The translations under genes and the position numbers were made by a program. 64,000 nt of DNA from Deefgea rivuli DSM 18356 (GTDB lineage: Bacteria > Pseudomonadota > Gammaproteobacteria > Burkholderiales > Chitinibacteraceae), in assembly GCF_000620145.1 (NCBI RefSeq), contig NZ_JHVM01000008.1:1-64000 (forward strand), given 5' to 3'. Below, one piece after another: positions 57,551 to 64,000 of this stretch. The notes beneath the pieces were generated by a model that saw only the letters and a list, made by a program, of their open reading frames with translations, was not told the DNA's origin and did no database searches. Position 1 is the stretch's first letter; each line of letters opens with the position of its first letter.

Positions 57551-58120
57551 ATGTCTCATCAAAAATCGGCACTGCTGCTTATTGACGTACAAGACTCATT
57601 TTTTCATCGGCCGTATTTTAGCGATGCTGACTTTCCCGCATTTCAAACTCAGCTCCTCAAATTAATTGATGCCTGCCAAACACAGGCAATCCCCGTGGTG
57701 ACCGTGCTGCATGTAACGCCAGAAGGCCCATTTTCCAAAGCGTCCAATTGGGTAAAACCAATGGATTTCTTGCCACCATTAACTGGCCCCGTATTTGAAA
57801 AAACGGTACACAACGCGCTGATTGGTTCGGGTCTGCATGAATGGCTGCAACAACAAGGCATCACGCATTTGATTATCAGCGGCATTCGTACCGAGCAATG
57901 CTGCGAAACGACGACCCGCGTCGCTTCTGATTTAGGCTATGTCGTGGACTTTGTCACCGAGGCGACACTGACTTTTGCGATGCAACATCCCAACGGCAAC
58001 ATCTACAGCGCAGCCGAAATCAAAGAGCGCACCGAATTGGTACTGAATGAACGCTTTGCCAAAATTTGTAGCGTGGATGACATTGTGCGCAGTTTTGCTG
58101 TAAATGCTGTCGCCGTTTAA
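57551..58120 (+). CDS. Isochorismatase-family cysteine hydrolase
   Basis: A 189-residue hydrolase with the catalytic Asp in LLLIDVQDSF, lysine in FEKTVHNAL and cysteine in ISGIRTEQCCETTTRVASDLG. The family cleaves amide or vinyl-ether bonds; the substrate cannot be read from the sequence. Next two genes (EamA exporter, GlxA-type regulator) are on the same strand with 15 and 13 bp gaps, so they form an operon. Confidence 0.9.
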   Translation: MSHQKSALLLIDVQDSFFHRPYFSDADFPAFQTQLLKLIDACQTQAIPVVTVLHVTPEGPFSKASNWVKPMDFLPPLTGPVFEKTVHNALIGSGLHEWLQQQGITHLIISGIRTEQCCETTTRVASDLGYVVDFVTEATLTFAMQHPNGNIYSAAEIKERTELVLNERFAKICSVDDIVRSFAVNAVAV

Positions 58121-58135
58121 CACTTAGGAATTGCT

Positions 58136-59038
58136 ATGCCAATCCGTGACCTCGCTCTCGCCCTGATTGTCGTGTTGGCATGGGGATTTAATTTTGTCGT
58201 TATCAAGTGGGGATTAGTCGGCGTGCCGCCGCTGCTACTGGCGACCTTACGTTTTGCCGCGACGGTGTTTCCGGCGATCTTTTTCTTGCGCCGCCCGAAT
58301 TTGCCGTGGAAATACCTACTTGGCTACGGCCTAACGTGGGGCGTATGCCATTTTGCGTTTTTGTTTTCGGCGATGGCCAACGGCATGCCCGCAGGCTTGG
58401 CATCGGTAGTATTGCAATCGCAAGCCTTTTTCACGCTCATTTTTGCCGCAGTTTGGCTTAAAGAGTCGTGGAAAAGCAGCCAACTCATCGGTCTATTTGT
58501 CGCCGGAATCGGGCTGTGGCTGATTGGTAGTAGTCATGGGCAGAGCATGACCTTATTGGGATTTATGATGACCTTATGCGGTGCGGCAGGCTGGGCGATG
58601 GGCAATATTGTGATGAAACAATGCGCCAAGCAAGGCTTTCAATTTAGCGTGCCTGCCTTCATGGTTTGGACATCGATTGCGCCTATGTTTGTATTTGCTC
58701 TACTTAGCCTCACCATCGAAGGCCCAGCACACATCAGCAGCGCATTAGCAAGCTTCACACTGCAATCGACGCTCGCCGTACTTTATTTGGCCTTTATCGC
58801 AACTTTGCTCGGCACCAGTTTATGGAATATTTTGCTCAAACGTCACCCCAGCAATCGCGTCGCACCGTTTAGCCTGCTTGTACCATGGGTAGGCTTATCA
58901 GCAGCGGCCATTCTGCTCGGTGAAAGCCTATTGGCACAACAATGGTGGGGCGCGGCCTTGCTAATGTCGGGTTTATTGCTCAATTTATTTGGCGGTAATC
59001 TAGTACAGCGCTGGGTCAATCGACGGCAAGTAGCTTGA
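58136..59038 (+). CDS. EamA-family transporter
   Basis: A 300-residue drug/metabolite transporter with ten membrane helices in two EamA repeats (about 5-135 and 148-290); conserved AWGFNFVVIKWGL near the N-terminus. It resembles EamA (YdeD), the O-acetylserine/cysteine exporter, but the solute is not certain. Second gene of the isochorismatase operon. Confidence 0.9.
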   Translation: MPIRDLALALIVVLAWGFNFVVIKWGLVGVPPLLLATLRFAATVFPAIFFLRRPNLPWKYLLGYGLTWGVCHFAFLFSAMANGMPAGLASVVLQSQAFFTLIFAAVWLKESWKSSQLIGLFVAGIGLWLIGSSHGQSMTLLGFMMTLCGAAGWAMGNIVMKQCAKQGFQFSVPAFMVWTSIAPMFVFALLSLTIEGPAHISSALASFTLQSTLAVLYLAFIATLLGTSLWNILLKRHPSNRVAPFSLLVPWVGLSAAAILLGESLLAQQWWGAALLMSGLLLNLFGGNLVQRWVNRRQVA

Positions 59039-59051
59039 GTAGGAACTACCG

Positions 59052-59996
59052 ATGACCGAGTTATATTTTGTGCTAACGCCCAATTTTATGCTGCTTGATT
59101 TGGCTGGCCCTGCTGAGGCGTTTCAGATCGCAGCTAATCACGGCGCAGCGTATCGATTGCATATGGTAGCGCCCGTGGCTGAGCTGACTTGTTCGATTGG
59201 CCTCAAACAGCATCAGCTCTCACCCTTGCCCGAGCCGATCCCGCACAATGCAATCATCGTGCTGATTGGCGCGCAGAACTCAAAAGTGAATCTGCAATTA
59301 CCCGAAGCGCAGCAAGTGGTGGCGTGGCTACGCGAGCATTTTGATACCGATCTACATCAACTCGCCTGCGTTTGCTCAGGCACAATGCTGGCAGCGTACG
59401 CAGGCCTGCTCGATGGACGGCAATGCACCACGCACCACGAAATTCTCGAACGCCTGAAAACCGCAGCGCCCAAAGCGCAAGTGCTGGACGATAGGATTTT
59501 CGTGCAAGACGGCATGATTGCCACCAGCGCTGGAATTTGTTCGGGGATTGATTTGGCACTGCATTTGATCGAGCAAGACGCAGGCTCTTTGATCGCGCAA
59601 GCGGTGGCGCGTGAAATGGTCGTTTGGCTGCGCCGCAGCGGGCAAGATACACAACTCTCGCCATGGCTGGCGCACCGCAATCACTTACACCCCATGGTGC
59701 ACAAAGCGCAAGACCTGATCAGCCGTGCACCTGCCGAGCGCTGGACGCTGGATATCGTCGCCGCGCAAGTTCACACCAGCGGGCGCAATCTGGCGCGGCT
59801 ATTTGCGCAGCATTGCGGCGTGTCGCTGCATCAATATCAGCTAGCTATCCGCATCGCCACCGCCAAAGCCCTGCTCGCCAATCCACAACTCTCCATTGAA
59901 CACGTGGCCGAACAAGCCGGATTTGCATCAGCCAGAGATTTTCGGCGGGTGTGGCAGAAAGAAATGGGGTTATTGCCAAGCGAAAGTAGAAAATAA
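59052..59996 (+). CDS. GlxA-type transcriptional regulator (DJ-1/PfpI + AraC)
   Basis: A 314-residue regulator. Residues 1-180 form a DJ-1/PfpI-like domain (nucleophile-elbow-like VCSGTMLAAYAGLLDG with cysteine), residues ~205-314 an AraC/XylS double helix-turn-helix (WTLDIVAAQVHTSGRNLARLF and IEHVAEQAGFASARDFRRVW). Such regulators often control the genes beside them; here probably the hydrolase and exporter upstream. Confidence 0.92.
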   Translation: MTELYFVLTPNFMLLDLAGPAEAFQIAANHGAAYRLHMVAPVAELTCSIGLKQHQLSPLPEPIPHNAIIVLIGAQNSKVNLQLPEAQQVVAWLREHFDTDLHQLACVCSGTMLAAYAGLLDGRQCTTHHEILERLKTAAPKAQVLDDRIFVQDGMIATSAGICSGIDLALHLIEQDAGSLIAQAVAREMVVWLRRSGQDTQLSPWLAHRNHLHPMVHKAQDLISRAPAERWTLDIVAAQVHTSGRNLARLFAQHCGVSLHQYQLAIRIATAKALLANPQLSIEHVAEQAGFASARDFRRVWQKEMGLLPSESRK

Positions 59997-60079
59997 ACTC
60001 GATGTATTAAAAGCCTAAGCCAATTAAATATTGGCCTAGAAGCAAATACATCCAATCAAGACAATCGAAAGCAGATTGA

Positions 60080-60295
60080 TCACTTTTGCTTAGCTTTGCG
60101 TTTTAACTCTTCCAACTCCGCTTTTTCAATATGCCGCTGCGCAGCAGCTTCTCTCGCCGCAGTGGCATTGTCTTTTTTCCGTTTCATTAGCGCATCGCGG
60201 CGCTCGCGGTCGGTATTGGCGTCTTCAATATGCCCAGCGGCTTGATGCGCTTGCTTGATGAGTTTAGTTGCCTGCTTTTCCGAATTGATGCCCAT
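60080..60295 (-). CDS. Short charged protein of unknown function
   Basis: A 71-residue protein, almost all helix-forming and charged (lysine, glutamate, arginine, alanine), with a likely coiled coil over residues 25-70 and a lysine-rich end. No family is recognised. ATG at 60295 follows GGAG by about seven bases, a good initiation site; an in-frame ATG at 60307 is the alternative. It lies downstream of the LEA-type lipoprotein gene, separated by a palindromic repeat. Confidence 0.6.
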   Translation of the reverse strand: MGINSEKQATKLIKQAHQAAGHIEDANTDRERRDALMKRKKDNATAAREAAAQRHIEKAELEELKRKAKQK

Positions 60296-60329
60296 GATAT
60301 GCTCCAATCTGACCAGCTACACTATCGAT

Positions 60330-60376
60330 GTATCTGCCTATAGCCATTTATCGTTAAGGGCTACAAGCCAATACCC
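60330..60376. repeat. 47-bp GGTAT...ATACC palindrome, copy 5
   Basis: Left arm GTATCTGCCTATAGCC and right arm GGCTACAAGCCAATACC pair with a few mismatches. Its last base is the final base of the LEA-type lipoprotein stop codon. Confidence 0.7.
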
Positions 60377-60852
60377 TACTGCACCGTTTTGATCTCGGCG
60401 GGTAAAAACTCGCCCAAACCTGGTAACTCACCTTTACGATCAAACGACACACCACCAGGAACGAGTGGTAAAAATAGTTTGCCGCTGACGGCATAAGCCA
60501 GCGGTTTGTCTTTTTGCAGCGTTTTAAGCTGCTTCCAAATCGACGATAAATTCGCGGTGACATTAATCTTCACCACCGCATCGCCCAACTTCGGCAAAGT
60601 GACCGCTTCATTGGAAACGCCCGTTGCGAAAGGCTGGCCATTCACATCGAGTTTTAAGTTTAGGCCATTAATTGGCAAGCTAATGTCGTTGGGATTGCTC
60701 ACGCGCAGCGATACGATAAACTTTTGCTCGATCAAACCCAGCTCAGCAATTTGCAAGCCAGCTAAATTCACCGTCGGCTTTTCAAAATGGCTAGGGATAC
60801 CTGTACAAGCACTGAGCAGCGCCAGAACTGCAATTACGATAATTTTCTTCAT
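60376..60852 (-). CDS. LEA type 2 family lipoprotein
   Basis: A 158-residue outer-envelope lipoprotein: signal peptide ending in the lipobox LSAC (cysteine about 16), then an LEA_2/WHy immunoglobulin-like domain (about 35-140; FIVSLRVSNPNDISLPINGLNLKLDVNGQ). The family is linked to stress tolerance and envelope stability without a defined reaction. It starts directly after the thioesterase stop codon, so the two are co-transcribed. Confidence 0.88.
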   Translation of the reverse strand: MKKIIVIAVLALLSACTGIPSHFEKPTVNLAGLQIAELGLIEQKFIVSLRVSNPNDISLPINGLNLKLDVNGQPFATGVSNEAVTLPKLGDAVVKINVTANLSSIWKQLKTLQKDKPLAYAVSGKLFLPLVPGGVSFDRKGELPGLGEFLPAEIKTVQ

Positions 60853-61272
60853 TTAAACTTCCTTCACCACCGCTAACATCGGCGCAAACCGCGCCAAGAT
60901 TTCACCTTCCATCGCCTGCGCGCCGCGTTGCTCAGGGTGAATCACCGCAAACGTCACGTCGGCTTCGGCGACCAATTTACCGTTGTCTTTGCGGATAATA
61001 CGTTGGTTGATCTGCCCTTCGCGCGGCAAAATCGCCGCCAAACGCGTTTCGATCAGCAATTCATCGCCCATCGTCGCGGCGCGCAAATAACGAATATCGA
61101 CGCGGCTGACCACCAGCGCGTATTGATTGGCCATAAACCACGGCAAATCGCCGGATTCTTCCATCAAGCCCCAGCGCGCTTCTTCTAAAAATTCTAAATA
61201 GCGGGCGTTATTCACATGACCGTACAAATCCAAGTGAAAACCATGCACTTTAATCGGCGTTAAATGCGCCAT
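60853..61272 (-). CDS. 4HBT-type acyl-CoA thioesterase
   Basis: A 139-residue hot-dog-fold thioesterase with the acid/helix segment FHLDLYGHVNNARYLEFLEEARW that holds the catalytic aspartate of 4-hydroxybenzoyl-CoA-thioesterase-like enzymes. The ATG at 61272 follows a perfect AAGGAG by seven bases; an upstream in-frame start at 61308 is unlikely. Substrate unknown. Divergent from the AsmA-family gene. Confidence 0.9.
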   Translation of the reverse strand: MAHLTPIKVHGFHLDLYGHVNNARYLEFLEEARWGLMEESGDLPWFMANQYALVVSRVDIRYLRAATMGDELLIETRLAAILPREGQINQRIIRKDNGKLVAEADVTFAVIHPEQRGAQAMEGEILARFAPMLAVVKEV

Positions 61273-61468
61273 AAAACGACTCCTTATATTCACAGGCTGT
61301 AATGCCACTGAGCATTATTCGTTCTAATTTCATACAAACCTTGCAGCCTTGACCAAACAGCTTCGCACACACAAAGCCGAAGCTAATCCTGAAAGTAATA
61401 AAGCGCTCGCTATTTTGCACTTTTAAACAGCATAAAAAAGGCCAAGTAATCACAAAGCCCCATCTATT

Positions 61469-61509
61469 TTACCCACAGTGCTTTTGTTCGGCGCGGTTCT
61501 TGTGGATAA
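61469..61509. promoter_or_regulatory. Two DnaA-box-like sites upstream of the AsmA-family gene
   Basis: TGTGGATAA at 61501-61509 is the exact complement of the consensus DnaA box TTATCCACA; TTACCCACA at 61469-61477 differs by one base and is in the opposite orientation. They lie in the 274-bp divergent gap between the thioesterase and asmA-like genes. Two such sites can occur by chance in a genome and no origin features are here. Confidence 0.35.
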
Positions 61510-61546
61510 TCGCGCAATCTATTTGTTACCAAGCCCTTAAGACGAC

Positions 61547-63847
61547 ATGGATTGGCGCCACTCCCGCCCTTTGCGAATTAGTTTCTTGCTCGTCCTTACG
61601 CTCACGGCCTTGCTCGGTATTTTGCCGTACTTTTTATCGTCGGACTTCGTTCGCGATCAATTGAAAATGGCAGTGCAAAGCGACACGCAGCGTAAACTCG
61701 ATATTCGTGGCAGCGCCCATTTGGTGCTACTACCGCGCCCTGCTGTGCTCATTAAAAACGCGACGCTCACCGAACCGAATGAAAGCACCGTTTTTGCCCA
61801 TGCCGATGCAATCAAAATTGTGCTGCGCCTGTGGCCGCTGCTGAGCGAGCGCAAAATCGTGGTGCACAGCATTGATATTGATAGACCCGAACTCACGATT
61901 ATCCGCCATGAAGATGGCACGTATAATTTTGAAGATCTGCTGCAAAACAAGAGCCAACTCATTCAAATGGCGCTCGATAGACTGACTTTCTCGAATGCGC
62001 AATTTGCTTGGCAGGATGAATTTTTAAATCAAACCATTAATTTCCAGCAACTCAATCTGGATATGTCCAATTTAACCGACCCCAAAAAAGGCGAACTCGA
62101 GCTTGATGGGGAAATTTTTATTGGCAATAAAGGCGAAGCCGCAGTCTGGCGTGGGCAAATTCATGGCGCGGCAGCGATGCGTTATGTCGAGCAAGAACGC
62201 CGCCTGCATATTGCCGACATCAAAATGACCGTCGCACAAGAAGGCAGCAGCGATCCTGAACTCAAACTCAGCGATGCCGCGCTGCAAATCACGGGCAATT
62301 TGAATTATGGCTGGGATCCGCTGCGTCTCACAGGCGGCGATTTAAAACTGGCCGGTTCAGCGCAACGGGGCGAGCAGCAATGGCAAACCACACTCGATAT
62401 TCCTGAAATTCGCCTTACCGATACCTCATTGACACTGCAACGCCTCAAGCTCGATCTGCAAATGCAAGAAAAAGACGCCAAATTTAGCGCGTCAACGACG
62501 ATCCCTACACTCAGTGGCGCGCATCGGCATTTATTGCAAAGCAATGCCGCCAAAATCAACGTTAAATTCACCAGCCCCGAGCAGAATTTGGACGTGATGT
62601 TTAGCACACCACTGGCGATTGAACGCGGCACGATTGCTCGTTTGCCGAATTACCACTTAACTGGCACCTATACCAACCGCAGCTTGCCACGTGGCGCAGT
62701 GCGCTTGGATCTAAGTGGCAAAGGCGATTTAGATTTACATAATGAACTGATCAATTTAGACAGCAATGGCACGCTAGATTACGAAGCTTTGCGCGCCCAA
62801 ATTGGCATGGAAAGCTTTTTTGATCCGCAGTTTCGCATCAATATTAATCTCGCTAAGCTCGACTTAACGCCGTATTTACCTGCCGTTGCCGCTGGTGCAA
62901 AAAAACTCGATCAAGAGCAAAGCTTTGATTTTTGGTGGCTCAATCGACTCAATGCGATTGGCTCGATCAAAATCGGCGAACTCGTTCTGCAAAATTTATA
63001 CGTTGATGATTTAGATGTCACGCTGATTGCGCGCAAAAACCGCCTCGTACTCGACCCGCTCTCGGCCACTTTGTATGAAGGCCAGCTCTCCGGGCGCGTA
63101 GAAATCAACGCCAGCAAAGCCACGCCCTACTTCCGTATCGAGCAAACGCTCACCGACATGAATATCAATACGCTGCTCACCGACACCTTTGATACCAGCC
63201 GCTTTGAAGGCCGTAGTAATCTCACGCTCGATATCGCGGCCAGTGGTAATAAAGTTTCTGATTTACGTAATACCGCCAACGGTAAAATTAAAGCCAGCCT
63301 CAAACAAGGTGCAATTCGCGGCATTGATATTAGTGGTTTACTCAGCGCCGCCAGCCAGCAAATTAAATTAATGAACGGCCAAATCAATAAAGTCGATCAC
63401 AGCAACGGCAAAACCAATTTCTCTGAACTTAACGCAACGTTGCTACTGAAAAACGGCATTGCAATCAATGACGACTTAAGCGTCAGCGCCGATGTACTTA
63501 AGCTCAGAGGAGGTGGCAAGCTCAATTTAAGTGCCGGAACGATTGATTACGCGATGCTCGCCAGCGCAAATCCAAAAGTGCCTGAATTAGCGGGTTTATT
63601 GGGTTTAACCTTGCCGATTACGTTCAGCGGCCCAATTAGCAATCCTATCTTTAAAGCCGATACCGCCAATCTAAAAGAACAAATCATTGCGCGCCAGCAG
63701 GCCGAAGCGGCCGCCAAAGCCGCTCATGCCCAAGCAATAGCAACAGAAGCGGCTGAACAAGCCGCCGCCAAAAAAGCCGCAGCTAAAAAATCAGCGGCAC
63801 AGAAGAAAACCACTCCAGCTAAAACTCCCACAAAGAAAACTAAATAA
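61547..63847 (+). CDS. AsmA family protein
   Basis: A 766-residue envelope protein with an N-terminal membrane anchor (about 9-30), an AsmA N-terminal domain (about 30-180; DIRGSAHLVLLPRPAVLIKNATL) and a C-terminal AsmA-like beta-rich region (about 480-690; FEGRSNLTLDIAASGNKVSDLRNTANGKIKASL). The tail (about 705-766) is an alanine- and lysine-rich low-complexity stretch ending in KKTPAKTPTKK-like residues. AsmA-like proteins form beta-groove bridges that move phospholipids between the two membranes. Its stop codon overlaps the mutY start (TAATG). Confidence 0.93.
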   Translation: MDWRHSRPLRISFLLVLTLTALLGILPYFLSSDFVRDQLKMAVQSDTQRKLDIRGSAHLVLLPRPAVLIKNATLTEPNESTVFAHADAIKIVLRLWPLLSERKIVVHSIDIDRPELTIIRHEDGTYNFEDLLQNKSQLIQMALDRLTFSNAQFAWQDEFLNQTINFQQLNLDMSNLTDPKKGELELDGEIFIGNKGEAAVWRGQIHGAAAMRYVEQERRLHIADIKMTVAQEGSSDPELKLSDAALQITGNLNYGWDPLRLTGGDLKLAGSAQRGEQQWQTTLDIPEIRLTDTSLTLQRLKLDLQMQEKDAKFSASTTIPTLSGAHRHLLQSNAAKINVKFTSPEQNLDVMFSTPLAIERGTIARLPNYHLTGTYTNRSLPRGAVRLDLSGKGDLDLHNELINLDSNGTLDYEALRAQIGMESFFDPQFRININLAKLDLTPYLPAVAAGAKKLDQEQSFDFWWLNRLNAIGSIKIGELVLQNLYVDDLDVTLIARKNRLVLDPLSATLYEGQLSGRVEINASKATPYFRIEQTLTDMNINTLLTDTFDTSRFEGRSNLTLDIAASGNKVSDLRNTANGKIKASLKQGAIRGIDISGLLSAASQQIKLMNGQINKVDHSNGKTNFSELNATLLLKNGIAINDDLSVSADVLKLRGGGKLNLSAGTIDYAMLASANPKVPELAGLLGLTLPITFSGPISNPIFKADTANLKEQIIARQQAEAAAKAAHAQAIATEAAEQAAAKKAAAKKSAAQKKTTPAKTPTKKTK

Positions 63848-64000
63848 TGAGCCATTTTTCTACCCGCCTGACCACTTGGCAGCGGGAGCATGGCCGCCAC
63901 CATTTACCATGGCAAGTTGCGGACGGCTACCGTGTTTGGCTGTCGGAAATTATGTTGCAGCAAACGCAAGTCACCACGGTACTGGATTATTACCCACGAT
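63847..64000 (+). CDS. mutY: A/G-specific adenine glycosylase, N-terminal part (cut by window end)
   Basis: The 51 visible codons read MSHFSTRLTTWQREHGRHHLPW and continue with the motif VWLSEIMLQQTQVTTVLDYYPR, the start of the helix-hairpin-helix glycosylase fold of MutY, which removes adenine opposite 8-oxoguanine. The ATG overlaps the asmA stop codon, and the asmA-mutY order is common in proteobacteria. The catalytic and iron-sulfur parts lie beyond the window. Confidence 0.93.
   Translation, partial: MSHFSTRLTTWQREHGRHHLPWQVADGYRVWLSEIMLQQTQVTTVLDYYPR

Overview
The window looks like the chromosome of a betaproteobacterium of the order Neisseriales, most likely the Chitinibacteraceae (Chitinibacter, Deefgea, Iodobacter type). 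The evidence is gene order and protein character: pheST-ihfA-merR, a 14-gene nuo operon ending in a DUF2818 gene, tpiA-secG in front of nuoA, and carAB-greA-DUF4149-yhbY / rlmE-ftsH-folP-glmM. The genus is an inference; there is no rRNA here.

Layout. 1-690: debris of mobile DNA (a 3' piece of an ABC exporter gene between 56-bp direct repeats, and an IS-end-like triple repeat) next to tRNA-Pro. 690-8450, minus strand: a translation block thrS-infC-rpmI-rplT-pheS-pheT-ihfA-merR, headed by tRNA-Val. Between tRNA-Val and thrS lies a threonine-rich leader peptide plus terminator, which looks like an attenuator. 8511-24697, minus strand: tpiA, secG, then nuoA-N (respiratory complex I) and DUF2818. 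24973-28738, plus strand: pstSCAB, the high-affinity phosphate ABC transporter. 28866-39847, mostly minus: carA-carB-greA-DUF4149, rlmE/yhbY divergent, ftsH, folP, glmM. A promoter-antiterminator-terminator leader precedes carA.

40002-63846 is more variable accessory DNA: single genes and small operons, rich in short palindromic repeats. At least five copies of a 47-51 bp GGTAT...ATACC palindrome occur here, plus two elements built from 9-bp CACGAAA units. The most interesting loci are: (i) a PlcP-like metallophosphoesterase and a family-4 glycosyltransferase, translationally coupled, behind four PhoB half-sites at 11-bp spacing, which predicts replacement of phospholipid by glycolipid under phosphate starvation and so links to the pst operon; (ii) a chemoreceptor whose C-terminal half is a sugar-binding protein of the ABC-transporter type, apparently in the cytoplasm, divergent from an mtfA-type glucose-regulation protease gene; (iii) a TetR regulator, YqhD aldehyde reductase and CurA-type reductase with the same 15-bp operator in front of both the regulator and the enzymes; (iv) an AT-rich HEPN-like gene broken by one in-frame stop codon. 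The window ends in an asmA-family gene and the first codons of mutY.

Start codons were chosen by ribosome-binding sites and family length. Notable ones are infC (ATA), ftsH (TTG), nuoK, nuoD and carA (GTG). No CRISPR array, prophage or complete insertion sequence was seen.
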